64,000 nucleotides of DNA. Origin: Argyresthia goedartella (Eukaryota; Arthropoda; Insecta; Lepidoptera; Argyresthiidae). This document shows, one piece after another, positions 10,956-21,585 of this stretch. Location of the stretch: assembly GCA_949825045.1 (NCBI GenBank), contig OX463810.1, positions 39,690,201 to 39,754,200 on the forward strand. The letters are read 5' to 3'. Made by a program: the position numbers and the translations under genes. Positions within the stretch are counted from its first letter, which is position 1. Every line of letters starts with the position of its first letter. Under the pieces are notes generated by a model. That model made no database searches, had not been told where the DNA came from, and saw only the letters and a program-made list of their open reading frames with translations.

Positions 10956-12887
10956 ATGTCGTTGTCTGAAATACAGAAGGGTGTTTCTAAGGAGCTCAGA
11001 TGGTTTTCCTCCGCACACGGTCTGATAGACCGTTTAGATAGGCATGATGTGGTGTTGGAGCGGTCTATGGACGTTAAGGAACGCTACAACAGGGTGCTCG
11101 AATTGTCCGCGCAGGCGGAAGCAGTTGATGGTTGCGCACCTGACAGGCTGTCACGGTTGCTAGGGGATGTCGACCAGTGTATGGAGATGGCAGCCGCTAT
11201 CACGCAGAGGGCTGCGGACATACGTAGGCAGCGCGAGTCCAGCCGTGGTGGTGACATTGGGGCGCCTCTGCCGCATCAGGGATCGGGGACCAGGTTACCC
11301 GTTATAACTATGCCTACTTTTGACGGAGTGTCCGGTGAATGGATGAGCTTCATCAATCTGTTCGACAGTTTGGTGCACATGCGATCGGACATTACCAAGT
11401 CTGTCAAAATGGCTCAGCTGGTGGCAGCATTGAGGGGTGAGCCCAGGGAGCTGGTCGCTCATTTGACAGTTACGGAGGGTAACTATGAAACGGCCAGGCA
11501 ATTGCTGGTCAGACGTTACCACAACAAACGGAGGTTGGCCGATGCCCAACTGAACCGTTTGTTTAGTATCCCGGTTGTGAACAAGGTCGGGGCCATACAG
11601 ACGGAGGTTTTGAACCCGTTGTTGTCCGTCACCAAGGCCCTAGAGAATCTTGGACTTCCGGTTGGTGAATGGTCGTACCTATTGCTGTACATTGTACTTT
11701 CCCGACTACCCGCTGACGTGCAGACTCGTTTCGAACAGTCTCACGGGAGGTCGGCCGAGGACCTGCCCGCCTTCTCCGACTTGGTCGGATTTTTGGAAGA
11801 GGAGGCTCGACGGGCAGAGAATTTGGGGTTGACGGCCTACCATCCTTCGGAGCCACAGAGAGCTGCCGGGAGCGCTGTGAGTAGGGGCCCTCCGACGAGG
11901 AAGGACCGCACCAACCGGCAGTCGTATGGGACTGTGAGTGCATTGACCCCACATAGTGAGACCTGCCCATGTTGTAGGCAGATTGGCCATGCTGTGGCCG
12001 ATTGCAATAAGTTCGGGGAACTTAGGGTTGAGGGACGGCGCCGGATGGCCAAGCAGCGGAGCTGGTGTTTCCTGTGCCTCGGGCCACACATGGCTAGGGA
12101 CTGCACGCGCACAAAATTGTGCGGATATTGTGGTGGGGCCCACCACAATTTGTTGTGCATGAACCGGTCCGGCCAACAGCCACCACAGGGCCGTACCCAG
12201 GGTGACACGGCATGGGGCCCTGAGAATTCGTTTGCGTCTCGGAGCGCAACTCAGGGGCCAATGTCCCCACGTGCACAGGGCGGTACTAGGGTGCAGGGCC
12301 GCACTCAGGGTCATCACATGGGGGGCCCTGAGTTTTCGGTTGCGACTCAGCATCCGACTCAGCGGGCAATGGGGCAACAAGCACGCAGCCACCCAGGGGT
12401 GCAGGGCCGCGCTCAGGGTCATCACATGGGGGGCCCTGAGTTTTCGGTTGCGACTCAGCATCCGACTCAGCGGGCAATGGGGCCACAAGCACGCAGCCAC
12501 CCAGGGGTGCAGAGCCGCACTCAGGGTCATCACATGGGGGGCCCTGAGTTTTCGGTTGCGACTCAGCATCCGACTCAGCGGGACATTGGGTATGTTGAGC
12601 AGGCCGTAACGGGCGGGTGGCATGGGACACCTTCGAGCTATGCGGATGCGGCTCGGACGCCGCCTCAGTTGTCGCCCCGCTCGTCGCCTCGTCCTCGTCG
12701 GTCGCATGAGATGTCCCCCCCGCTCATGGAGCGGCCACGGTTGAATTCACGCCCACAACCCTTCGGGGGGCGTCGTAGGGTGGCAATGGAACCGGCGCGT
12801 CGGCCATTTGTACAATGGGACCCGCTGGCGTATAGCTGCCTACCTGATCGGTTACAGGCAGAGTGGGGCCCCGGGGGCCCTCGCTAG
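10956..12887 (+). CDS. gag: BEL/Pao Gag polyprotein
   Basis: The 643-codon frame starts at an ATG about 580 bases after the 5' LTR. Residues ~1-120 are helical. Residues ~115-290 form the retrotransposon Gag core (LPVITMPTFDG, W..F..LFDS, KMAQLVAALRGEP), typical of BEL elements. Two zinc knuckles follow: CPCCRQIGHAVADC and CFLCLGPHMARDC, with a third Cys cluster (CGYCGGAHHNLLC). The C-terminal third is low-complexity and contains 36-residue tandem repeats (GHHMGGPEFSVATQHP core). The predicted role is nucleic-acid binding and particle assembly. It ends at TAG 12885-12887, in the same frame as the following pol frame. Confidence 0.9.
   Translation: MSLSEIQKGVSKELRWFSSAHGLIDRLDRHDVVLERSMDVKERYNRVLELSAQAEAVDGCAPDRLSRLLGDVDQCMEMAAAITQRAADIRRQRESSRGGDIGAPLPHQGSGTRLPVITMPTFDGVSGEWMSFINLFDSLVHMRSDITKSVKMAQLVAALRGEPRELVAHLTVTEGNYETARQLLVRRYHNKRRLADAQLNRLFSIPVVNKVGAIQTEVLNPLLSVTKALENLGLPVGEWSYLLLYIVLSRLPADVQTRFEQSHGRSAEDLPAFSDLVGFLEEEARRAENLGLTAYHPSEPQRAAGSAVSRGPPTRKDRTNRQSYGTVSALTPHSETCPCCRQIGHAVADCNKFGELRVEGRRRMAKQRSWCFLCLGPHMARDCTRTKLCGYCGGAHHNLLCMNRSGQQPPQGRTQGDTAWGPENSFASRSATQGPMSPRAQGGTRVQGRTQGHHMGGPEFSVATQHPTQRAMGQQARSHPGVQGRAQGHHMGGPEFSVATQHPTQRAMGPQARSHPGVQSRTQGHHMGGPEFSVATQHPTQRDIGYVEQAVTGGWHGTPSSYADAARTPPQLSPRSSPRPRRSHEMSPPLMERPRLNSRPQPFGGRRRVAMEPARRPFVQWDPLAYSCLPDRLQAEWGPGGPR
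12298..12600 (+). repeat. 108-bp (36-codon) tandem repeats in gag, copy 1
   Basis: Units beginning GCACTCAGGGTCATCACATG recur with a 108-base period from 12301 (next at 12409 and about 12517), the last incomplete. A related but distinct unit (GACACGGCATGGGGCCCTGA) precedes them. The copy number of this related unit differs in BEL copy 2. Confidence 0.85.
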
Positions 12888-14264
12888 GAATTTGCGGCCC
12901 AACAACTTGTTGCCCCCCAACCGGAGACGGTGGTGTTACCGATCGCCTCTGTGCTTGTTTGGGATTTGGCGGGCAACCCAACATACGTTCGCGCCCTATT
13001 AGATTCTGGAGCTCAGGGCTGCATTGTATCGAACGATTTAGCGAAATGGTTGGGCCTCAATATAAATAATGTATCGCTGCCGAGGAAATTGGTCCCTGCT
13101 GGGGATTACAGGGCAACCCTTCACGGGTTTTGTGATGCCTCTGAACGAGGGTTTGCGGCAGCGGTTTATTTGCGAACCGTCACCCCCACCGGGGAGGTCG
13201 ACGTGCGTTTGGTTTTGGCAAAAAGCAAGGTAGCGCCTATTCGGACAAGGATGACGATTCCAAAACTGGAACTGTCCGGGGCTGCTCTTTTGACCAAAGT
13301 TTTGAATAACACTCTAACAGTGTTGCGTGGGTCAGTGGTTTTGGAGGATACGGTGTACGCGTGGACGGACAGTCAGATTGTTTTGTGCTGGCTGAAGGCT
13401 TCGGTCCATACCTTAGAGGTTTTTGTTGCGAACCGTGTCTCCCAGATTGTGTCGTCTGAGGTCCCACTGACTTGGAGACATGTACCAGGAGAATTGAACC
13501 CGTCTGATTGTGCATCCAGGGGATGTCGGGCTCCTGAACTCGAGCTCGTTGCTGATCTCTCGACAGAGGCTTTCATTGCTTGTTTGGATAGGTTTGTTCC
13601 TCGAAGGGGACTTCCAACTTTGATCCGCTCTGATAACGGCACTAACTACATCGTTGCGGAACGATGCTTACGAGAGATAGTCCACCTTTTGAATGTAAAT
13701 AAAGTGGATATAGGAACGGCCCTCTCCCGTCGGGGTATACAGTGGACCTTCAGCCCACCGAGTTGCCCCCACTGGGGTGGGATTTTTGAGGCCGTAGTTA
13801 AGTCAGCTAAGACGCACTTGGGGCGTATAGTAGGTCAGACCGCGCTGACTTTTGAGGAGCTCGCGACATTGTTTTGTAAGAACGAGGCCGTTCTCAATTC
13901 GCGACCGTTGTGTCCGCTCAGCTCGGATCCAAATGACCTGGAGGCTCTGACCCCAGGCCATTTCTTGATAGGACAGCCACTTAACGCGTTGCCCGAGCAC
14001 CCCTTCGAGGGAGTGAAATTGTATCGGTTGTCAAGGTATCAGATGTTGCTGCAGTTTACTCAGAATTCTGGAAGCGTTGGTCGCTCGAGTATCTGCATAT
14101 CTTACAACAGCGCCTTAAGTGGACTGACAAAACCAGCCCCTCTAGTGTTGGTGACCTCGTTCTGGTTAAGGATGCTAACCTACCGCCACTGCGTTGGCGC
14201 AGGGGGCGCATTGTTAACTTGTTCCCTGGCAGGGACGGGACCCCCCGGTCTGCAGAGGTTCTAG
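12888..14264 (+). pseudogene. pol: BEL/Pao pol remnant: protease fragment-RNase H-integrase fusion
   Basis: In frame with gag after the amber codon. It keeps the aspartic protease active-site region (ALLDSGAQGCIVS), then jumps directly at about 13100 into RNase H (LHGFCDASE, PKLELSGAALL, AWTDSQIVLCW, GELNPSDCASRG), so the rest of protease and all RT are absent. At about 13535 RNase H runs into integrase (DLSTEAFI, LIRSDNGTNY, CPHWGGIFEAVV). The zinc domain and first catalytic Asp are missing, while the second Asp and the Glu remain. A one-base loss near 14066 shifts the end out of frame compared with BEL copy 2. It cannot support retrotransposition alone. Confidence 0.85.
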
Positions 14265-14324
14265 TAGGAGGCTCGGTACTAAAACGAGCGGTAGCAACGT
14301 TGTCTCGGCTGCCCGTAGATTAAG

Positions 14325-14344
14325 GGACAGGTGGGTGCCTGTCC
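14325..14344 (+). other. Small hairpin just before the 3' LTR
   Basis: GGACAGG and CCTGTCC flank TGGGTG between the end of the pol remnant and the 3' LTR. The same hairpin precedes the 3' LTR of BEL copy 2. Its role (for example near the polypurine tract) is unknown. Confidence 0.5.
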
Positions 14345-14355
14345 GGGCGGGTGAT

Positions 14356-14862
14356 TGTTCGATTCAGAATCGATACTCGATCTATGGTTCCGGAACGGCC
14401 ATTTTGAATTTGACGTGAGCTGCCAACAGAGTAGTTTTTTGACAACTGACAGACGAAAAGCCCCCGTAATGTGACGCGTATTGATTTTGGGCATTAAAAT
14501 TAAATCGTAAGCCATCTGGAATTGTATTCGGGCTCCCCTCAGGATTGTCTTATAGCTGAGTGTATTGTGGTTCTCCGAACCAGATAAAATTCGTATTTAC
14601 GTAACACTGTGCGCGTCGAAGCTGGCCTGCCAGCCATACCTGGTTGGCTGAAGAACCTGTCTACCAAGAAGAGCCTAGGGTGCACCCAGGCCTTGCAGAG
14701 AGACAGGAGTTTGACGGGAACGAAGCACAGACCAGGTCAGATAGAATCTATTTACTTTAGCTCGGTGAATCGCCGACGTTCTTGCTTCTTGGCATCCGAT
14801 CGCTACGCTACCTCGTAGCTATGGGCCCCTGCGAGGTCATCGGGTGCCGAGAGGCCTGAACA
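14356..14862 (+). repeat. 3' LTR of BEL copy 1
   Basis: 507 bp, starts TGTTCGATTC, ends GCCTGAACA, followed by GCATG. Confidence 0.95.
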
Positions 14863-14947
14863 GCATGATGTACTTAGTTCTGGTTTTTAGTACGTTGTAT
14901 GAACCAGTTAGGGTAGTACAAATCCGAATTTGCAATTTCGAAGAACT

Positions 14948-15165
14948 TGTGCTCGTTGCGAAGTCATAAGCTGTGCGTTTTTCGACAAGCAAAATTGGTA
15001 CCAACTACGGCTCTGTGAAACCTATAGGGATCAAGCTATCGCCCTCCAAAGATGGCCCATTCGCCCCCTAAATTTGTCATTTTAGGTTTTGCTCCCGCTC
15101 GGATTAAAATATTAGAAAAATTAATTAAAAATTGTTTGTATTACATTTAATAAGCTTTCATTAAA
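14948..15165 (-). repeat. Dispersed repeat family R1, copy 3 (inverted)
   Basis: The reverse complement contains GGGAGCAAAACCTAAAATG, GATAGCTTGATCCCTATAGG and TTTTGCTTGTCGAAAAACG, the same ordered blocks as copies at 5255 and 6155. Confidence 0.7.
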
Positions 15166-15860
15166 GCACCAAACGAAGTCTGTGAGACTGATAGTTCACT
15201 TGCAATCTCGAAAAAACGAAAGAACGTAAAATATATTATTGTTGAATTGGGACCACCCGTTCCGTTCTCTGTAGACAGAGCTCCGGGGCCTAGACCAATA
15301 GTGGTTTCACGCTCGCTTCTTGCACTCCCGGCATCTCCCGGTTCGAATCCGTGTCCATGTACCAATGACATCAGTTATTTATCTTAACCCTCTGACTCAG
15401 ATAAAAACACACAGTAGGGGATGGATGACAGTATAAAACTCCGTTGAAACAGGTAAAGACACCTTCTTTACAGTTAGCACGCGGTTACGGAATATTGATG
15501 TTGTATGAACCCTGTATTATTAATTGTTGCTGTTAATACTGACCGGAAATAGAGGAATATACTTGATTGGTCGAGAGACAAAATTTAATGAAAAAGCTCT
15601 CGCTTGCGCAAGTACACCCGCAGTGCAATGGATTTTTCTCACTCGTAATTTCGCACACTATTAACATGGAATAAGGTTGCTTTTTTAAATTCAAGGTGTA
15701 ATATTTCTTGCAAACTGTACTTTGACCGCCTATAAATTTGTGAGATCTAAATACTAAATTAGGGGTAAACGATCACAAAATGTATCAAAGGCATCATTAC
15801 AGAAATTGTTTTATTTTACTCCACATTATAATTCAATTAATCCCTCTACCATATCTACAC
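15166..15860. other. Intergenic; possible decayed SINE-like segment
   Basis: About 15290-15370 has CCCGGTTCGAATCCGTG, a pol III B-box-like sequence, followed by TGTACCAATGAC, which often follows such boxes in lepidopteran SINE-like repeats. No A box or full structure is clear. No gene seen. Confidence 0.35.
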
Positions 15861-15996
15861 AGTCAGGTCATAAGTTCTGTCACACAATAAAAACTTTTGA
15901 ATTTAGAACAATGGCCACAAAAAAGTTTATTGAATTCGAATTTCTAATTTTTCATGAAAATAAAAATGTGTACTTTTTAGAATTTTCCTCATTTTT

Positions 15997-16401
15997 AGGG
16001 TTCCGTACCCGAAGGGTTCCAAACGGGACCCTATTACTAAGACTTCGCTGTCCGTCCGTCCGTCTGTCCGTCCGTCTGTCACCAGGCTGTATCTCAAGAA
16101 CCTAGCTAGCTAGAGAGTTGAAATTTTCACAGATTATGTATTTCTGTTGCCGCTATAACAACAAATACTAAAAAACAGGATAAAATATATATTTAAGGGG
16201 GCTCCCATACAACAATACCACATACAAACTTATGGATGCACCTGGTTACGTACATGGAGTGTGAAAGTAACCGCACCAATAACTTTGTAAACAATATTTT
16301 GCTGTGTAAAATCCAAACTATTCACTCCACACCATCGCTTCCATTGAACGGTGGTACGGAACCCTTCGTGCGCGATTTAGACTCGCACTTGACCGGTTTT
16401 T
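15997..16401 (+). repeat. Lepidopteran dispersed repeat inserted in the maT leader
   Basis: Begins AGGGTTCCGTACCCGAAGGG, contains a (CCGT/CTGT)n microsatellite at about 16048-16080, and ends TGGTACGGAACCCTTCGTGC...ACTTGACCGGTTTTT. This structure is very common across moth genomes (recalled, not searched). It ends only five bases before the transposase ATG. Confidence 0.75.
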
Positions 16402-16405
16402 AAAT

Positions 16406-17449
16406 ATGGAGTGGACACTTAAAGAAGAACGTGTCGCAGTTACTGCATTGCGTCGTTGCGGTTACGCGCCAATTCAGATTTTCGACTTACTGAAAAATTT
16501 GAATATAACCAAAAGATTCATTTATCGTACCATAAAACGATACAATGAAGACTCTAGTGTAGATGACAGGTCAAGAAGTGGTCGCCCTCGCTCTGTTAGG
16601 ACTCCAGCAGTGATAAAAGCTGTGAATGCGCGAATTCAAAGAAATCCCATACGTAAGCAGAAACTGTTGGCCCCTCAGATGGGGTTAAGCAGGACCACGG
16701 TGAAAAGGGTGTTAAATGAAGACTTAGGGCTTAGGGCATATCGAAGAAAAACAGGACATCGTTTGGATGCTCGTTTAGCGTTGTTGTTGTTGTTGTTGAA
16801 GCGGTACGCGGGAAAAAAGCATCGGGAAACATTGAGTTATCGGGAAATTCTTTTTTCGGATGAAAAAAAATTCACCGTGGAAGAGAGCTACAACAAACAA
16901 AATTATAAGGTGTACGCACACAGCAGTGAAGAAGCGAGCAACCGTATTCCGCGTGTCCAACGAGGTCATTTTCCATCATCGCTCATGGTTTGGTTGGGAG
17001 TCTCTTATTGGGGCTTAACTGAGGTACATTTTTGTGAGAAAGGCGTAAAAACGAATGCAGTTGTGTATCAAAATACAGTCCTCAAGAACCTTGTGGAACC
17101 TGTTTCTCATACCATGTTTAATAACAGGCACTGGGTATTCCAACAAGATTCTGCGCCAGCTCATAGAGCGAAAAGCACACAAGACTGGCTGGCGGCGCGT
17201 GAAATCGACTTCATCCGGCACGAAGACTGGCCCTCCTCCAGTCCAGATTTGAGTCCGTTAGATTACAAGATATGGCAACACTTGGAGGAAAAGGCCTGCT
17301 CAAAGCCTCATCATGATTTGGAGTCACTCAAGGCATCCTTGATTAAGGCAGCCGCCGATATTGACATGGACCTCGTTCGTGCTGCGATAGACGACTGGCC
17401 GCGCAGCATAAAGGCCTGTATTCAAAATCGCGGGGGTCATTTTGAATAA
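16406..17449 (+). CDS. maT-type mariner transposase, DD37D
   Basis: 347 codons, open throughout, near the usual length for the family. Residues ~5-110 hold two helix-turn-helix motifs with a GRPRSVRT AT-hook-like linker, expected to bind the TIRs. Catalytic boxes: FSDEKKFTVE, FQQDSAPAH and WPSSSPDLSPLDY. There are 37 residues between the second and third Asp, which defines the maT group. It should cut and paste the element in the nucleus. The upstream repeat insertion may have removed or replaced the original promoter and possibly a few N-terminal codons. A Leu run (CTG/TTG repeats at ~16780) is the only oddity. Activity not tested. Confidence 0.9.
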   Translation: MEWTLKEERVAVTALRRCGYAPIQIFDLLKNLNITKRFIYRTIKRYNEDSSVDDRSRSGRPRSVRTPAVIKAVNARIQRNPIRKQKLLAPQMGLSRTTVKRVLNEDLGLRAYRRKTGHRLDARLALLLLLLKRYAGKKHRETLSYREILFSDEKKFTVEESYNKQNYKVYAHSSEEASNRIPRVQRGHFPSSLMVWLGVSYWGLTEVHFCEKGVKTNAVVYQNTVLKNLVEPVSHTMFNNRHWVFQQDSAPAHRAKSTQDWLAAREIDFIRHEDWPSSSPDLSPLDYKIWQHLEEKACSKPHHDLESLKASLIKAAADIDMDLVRAAIDDWPRSIKACIQNRGGHFE

Positions 17450-18263
17450 ACTTTATTACCATAAGAATCTATGTTTTATTAAGTTCATTTTGCTATGTAA
17501 ATGTTTACATAAATAATAAACATGTCTAAATTATTTCATATTGCACATGTGACAGAACTTATGACCTGACTATGTATATACAACGGGTAACTTTAAGTAC
17601 GCAAAACCTGAAAATAGGTAGTTCAGAATGACGAGTATAATCGATTCCATCACTATTTACATATATATATATTTTTAATTTAATCCATAATAATTTATTG
17701 CCGCTTCTATCATTTACCGTGATCCAGCGAGATATTCAAATAAGTGTGTCGAACGAAAGCAGCGGCAGATCAATCCACAAAGCAAGCGCGCGCGTTACAT
17801 TAGATATGAGCCTGGCCAGATGAGGCGTTTTGCGCGCGAGTCAACTCGCGCGCTTCATTTTATATTGCGTCCAGATACTGCGTTCTACGTGCGTTCTACG
17901 CGCGTATCTCGCTGGGAGGAATTCCTGGCCTATTATCATATATTAAACATGAACTCGGATACTGCGGTTGTGTTGTGGCTTGCAAACCGTCGATGGAAAC
18001 ATCGTAAACGAAGAGAAAGTCGACGATTTAACGTGCATCCAATTCTACGTGACAGAATGACTCATAGTATGTTTATAACATTATACCCCAAGCTCAGAGA
18101 ACACAGTGAAAAGTTTTTCAACTACTTTCGGATGTCAGTAACATCGTTCGATGATTTACTAGAAATTATTCAAGAAGATTTGAGTCCATGTGAAAATTAT
18201 GTGATACGGGATACTGTTTCTGCAGAAGAAAAACTCGTGATTTCTTTGAGGTAATGTTTTTTA

Positions 18264-18520
18264 TTGTTTTAATCAAATTGTTTAATAATTGTATTTATCA
18301 AACCTTTATGAATTTTGTACCTTTAAACTGAGAATCAACTTAACAAAAATAAAGAATAATTTGAACAAAAAAAATTAGGAATCATTCTAACAAAATAATT
18401 GTAAAATAATAATTGTTTTAATCAAACTTTTATCAATTTTGTACCTTGAAACTAAGAATCAACTTGACAAAAATAAAGAATAATTTAAACAAAACAATTG
18501 GTAATCACTCTAACAAAATA
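18264..18520. repeat. Imperfect tandem duplication in the Harbinger intron
   Basis: A block starting TTGTTTTAATCAAA and containing GAATCAACTT.ACAAAAATA occurs at about 18264 and again at about 18413 (period near 148, second copy shorter). Confidence 0.7.
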
Positions 18521-18536
18521 TATGTAGGTAGGTACT

Positions 18537-18851
18537 TGTCTATGCGATAATATTGAATACGGGTCTCTTTAGAGTGGGTGTTCACTTTGACACTGTTACG
18601 TGATTTGTAATTTAAAAAGAAAGAGGCTTGGATGTGAAAAGTCAATGTGACAGACTTCACCTTAGGCTTCGGCCAGCGACTGAGCTAAATTATATAGTTA
18701 GGATTAGCGTAATGGCTATCGAGACAGTTTGATCCCTTTTATAAAAAGTGTAACTATATTCGACCAATAAACACAAGTCTGGTGTTACCAACGTCTTTAT
18801 CTTCATCTTTATCAATTAGGCAGAGATCGTATAGTGGTTAGGACCCCTACA
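18537..18851 (+). repeat. 5' LTR of gypsy A
   Basis: 315 bp. Its last ~30 bases (GATCGTATAGTGGTTAGGAC core) resemble the 5' half of tRNA-His. Confidence 0.93.
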
Positions 18852-19132
18852 TTGGCGGAGGCGACGACCGAACCGGAGATATAAGAAGACCGCTTCATAA
18901 GGAATAAGAGGTGACGTCATAAGAAGTGAAGAGGATAGTGATCGTCGATCCAGACCTTGAAAAATCTAGGAAGGATCGAAACTACATTGAAAGGAAGTAT
19001 ATTTCTGTACTTAAATTTTTAATTTAGGAATTACCTTGACCTGCCAAGCGAGTGAAGAATCGAATAGAAAAATATTGTGGGAAGATTTTTATAGCAGCGG
19101 ACATTTTGTGAAAAATTTTATGAAATTATTTC

Positions 19133-19834
19133 ATGATGGAGGATTTGTCAACTTGTTTTTCGGGGAGTCCTCAGGAGTCCTTTGAAGACTTTTTAGAAGA
19201 CTTCAGAGATGCTGCATCGAGGAAGAAATTTATATCGTCGGAGGAGTTAAAATTATTATTTCCTTCGTATTTAAAAGGTGGAGCCTTATATTTTTTTAGG
19301 GAAATTAGGGGCAGTGCCCAGACATTTGAAGAGGTGGTGGATAAATTTAATGAGGAATTTGGAAGCACAGACTTTGCAGAGAAGTTCTACAATGCCAAGC
19401 AAGAGAAAAGAAGTTTGTTGGACTACTTCCATTATTTAGGGGACCTAGCGAGGAAGGCTAGAGTTACCAAAGATGACATTTTTATAACGCAATTTTTAAG
19501 AGGATTGCAAAACCATCTTAGAAATAAATTAATGTTGAGCCATTTTGTAGATAAGAAGGCGCTAAGGGCAGTACTGGTACAGATGGAGAAATTAAGTCCG
19601 GGAAGTGATGATAATCTAAATGTGTTTAGGAACCCGGCAACTTTTGGACCGAATTTGGCCCATAGCAATAGGGGGGGGGGGGGGGGGGAGACAGACCGTT
19701 TTCAGACTCAAGATCCACGACGAATGCCGAATGTTTCGCCGTCGACAAGTGGTCAGGAACCACATATTAGACCTAGTACTAATAATTATAATTTGCGTCC
19801 TAGGCAAGCGGATTTTGCAACACGTCGTCGCTAG
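19133..19834 (+). pseudogene. gag: Gypsy A Gag
   Basis: 233-codon frame from ATG 19133. Residues ~1-150 match the retrotransposon Gag core (FEDFLEDFRDAA, LKGGALYFF, F..EFGS, LARKARVTKDD). A run of 18 G at 19671-19688 falls where the protein becomes low-complexity, and downstream frame usage is uncertain there. No CCHC zinc knuckle is visible before the stop at 19834. Expected to package element RNA. Confidence 0.75.
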
Positions 19835-19917
19835 AGGCCGATAGCGGTGACCAGGCTGACCTGTGGGATGAGGGCCTCGGACGAGCTCAGCAGCGTAGCA
19901 CGGAAGCGAAACGACCA

Positions 19918-20553
19918 ATGGGGAAGATCGCCGCAGACGAGGCGGATCAGCAGGTCAGACCATTAGTTTTATTTAATTCTTCTGGTGTAAACGTGGTAGC
20001 TCTTTTAGATACAGGCGCTACGGCTTCATGCATGTGCCCAGCCGTTGCAGATCAAGTGGGTGCGAGATGTATGCAAGAAGAGAAGAGACGGGTTAAGGCG
20101 GTAAATAGAAGTTTATTGCAAATTGTAGGGAAATGTATTATAGATTTTAGTTTGGACAATTTTAACTTTTCACAGGAATTTTTAGTAATAACTGATTTAA
20201 ATTGTAGCATTATTTTAGGGGTGGATTTTTTAGTAAAGAACGGTATGAATATTGATTTTGTTCATTCGTGTATGTGTTTTTTCCAGGGAAAAATACCGTT
20301 TTTCAATAATTTACATACGAAACGAAACACGACACCGGTAAAACGAAATGTCATGCGCGTAGGGATTCTTTCAAAACAAAAGATAGGGTCGGACTTTCTA
20401 GACGGTTCTAGAAAGAAACAAGTGAACTTTGGGGAAACCACGGTTATCGAGGATCGCGACATGATAGATTTTATCGACTTTCAGGAGTTAAGAAAGGGCG
20501 ATTACGTTTATTTTCGGGGTTATCGGATTCGTGCGAATTTGCGTTTGGGGTAG
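19918..20553 (+). pseudogene. Gypsy A aspartic protease region
   Basis: A 211-codon frame with the protease active site LLDTGATASCMC (residues ~30-40) and a second flap/ILG motif IILGVDFLVKNGM (~100). The rest is the pre-RT spacer. The frame continues only with shifts into RT. It would process the polyprotein in an intact element. Confidence 0.8.
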
Positions 20554-20559
20554 AAGATA

Positions 20560-21585
20560 AACGGTTTATCGTAAATGAGGGTTTATGTAGGAATGATAAG
20601 CAGGTATTATTGGCGTTGTTGGATAAGAATGTGGGCGGATAGATTTGCGTTTGCAACTGACCAGTTAGGTAGGTCGGAGATAGTGTCGGTCGATATTAAG
20701 ACTTATGATGAAGAGCCGGTTTATTGTCCCGTATCGCGTTTCGCCGGTGCAACGAGAAATTATTGAGGAGCAGGTCGCGGAGATTTTTAAACTAGGTGTT
20801 ATTAGGGAATCTACTAGTTCTTATGCTGCGCCCGTTGTGTTAATTAAAAAGCCCGATGATTCATGGAGGTTTTGTGTAGATTATCGGAAATTAAATTAAA
20901 AAAAATTGAAGGGATAATTATCCTATTCCGCGGATAGAAGACATTGTCGATAGTTTGGCCGGGGCCAAGTATTTTGCGGAGTTAGATCTCAATTCAGGTT
21001 ATTGGCAGACGGTTATTACGGAAGGTAGGCATAAAACAGCTTTTGTCACAACCTTATGAATTTAATGTTGTTCCGTTCGGTTTGGCAACGAGTCAAGCGG
21101 TTTTCCAACGGATGATGGATAAAGTTTTAGCGGATTTAAGATTTAAAAGGGTTATGGTTTACGTAGACAATGTAATTGTGTATGGTAGAACGTTCGAGGA
21201 GTTTACCGATACGTTGCAGAAAGTTTTTTGGCGGTTTAGAGAAGAGAACTTGACCTTCAAGTCATCCAAATGTAAATTCGGTTTTTGCGAGATTGAGATG
21301 CTAGGTTATCTAATCTCGAATGAAGGAGTAAAACCTAGTGAGAAAAAGCTGAAGGCTATGCAACAGGTTCCAACTCCCACATCTACGAAGGATGTGAAAC
21401 AATTATTAGGTTTATTTTCTTATTATAGAAAATTTGTATCGAATTTTGCGAGAATATCGTTACCTCTCACAAAATTATTGAAAAAGGGGGTAAAGTTTCA
21501 ATGGAATGAAGAATTGCAGAATTCGTTCGATTATATTAAGAAGGTTATGTGTAGTGCGCCAATACTTTCCTATTATTCGGGGGAT
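20560..21585 (+). pseudogene. Gypsy A reverse transcriptase, broken and catalytically altered
   Basis: RT motifs appear in order across several frames: QREIIEEQVAEIFKLGVI and PVVLIKKPDDSWRFCVDYR (20705-20898), then PRIEDIVDSLAGAKYF and AELDLNSGYWQTV (about 20925-21010), then FNVVPFGLATSQAVFQ (from 21058). The catalytic box reads YVDN (Asn at 21169-21171) instead of YVDD, so a key metal-binding Asp is lost. The thumb/connection follows (LGLFSYYRKF) to CSAPILSYYSG, where a LINE interrupts. Several frameshifts and a TAA at ~20897. Confidence 0.85.

Larger units (their letters stand above)
9867..14862 (+). mobile_element. BEL/Pao LTR retrotransposon copy 1, internally deleted
   Basis: Bounded by two 507-bp direct repeats that look identical, start TGTTCGATTC, end GCCTGAACA, and are flanked by GCATG on both sides (9862-9866 and 14863-14867). 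After the 5' LTR comes TTTTGGTAGCAAGAGCG, the likely primer-binding region. Content: gag, in-frame amber codon, protease fragment fused to RNase H, fused to the C-terminal part of integrase. No RT is encoded, so mobilisation would need RT in trans. Apparent LTR identity argues for a recent insertion. Confidence 0.93.
15861..17571 (+). mobile_element. maT (DD37D) Tc1/mariner transposon
   Basis: Terminal inverted repeats of about 24 bp begin AGTCAGGTCATAAGTTCTGT at 15861 and end with the complement at 17571. The flanks are TA-containing (TACACAGTC... / ...GACTATGTA). One full-length transposase frame lies inside. A ~405-bp dispersed repeat sits between the left TIR and the transposase start. 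Intact TIRs and an open frame suggest youth. Confidence 0.9.

Noticed and set aside
12298..12600. CRISPR-like array
   Set aside because: Units are contiguous coding repeats without spacers, in a eukaryotic retroelement. The same reasoning excludes 1517-1639 and 48984-49115.
11706..12707. Long minus-strand frame (333 codons) opposite BEL gag, and a 371-codon one at 42501-43616
   Set aside because: Both are mirror frames of the 108-bp repeat and GC-rich gag tail. They are Pro/Arg-rich, have no domain, and follow the gag repeat period exactly.
12930..14264. Domesticated host gene made of protease-RNase H-integrase
   Set aside because: The frame sits between intact LTRs with a fresh TSD, and copy 1 is frameshifted at its end. 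A mobile derivative is the simpler reading.
19671..19688. Run of 18 G as a programmed frameshift or G-quadruplex site in gypsy A gag
   Set aside because: Run length is unstable and error-prone in sequencing. One copy cannot tell a signal from slippage.
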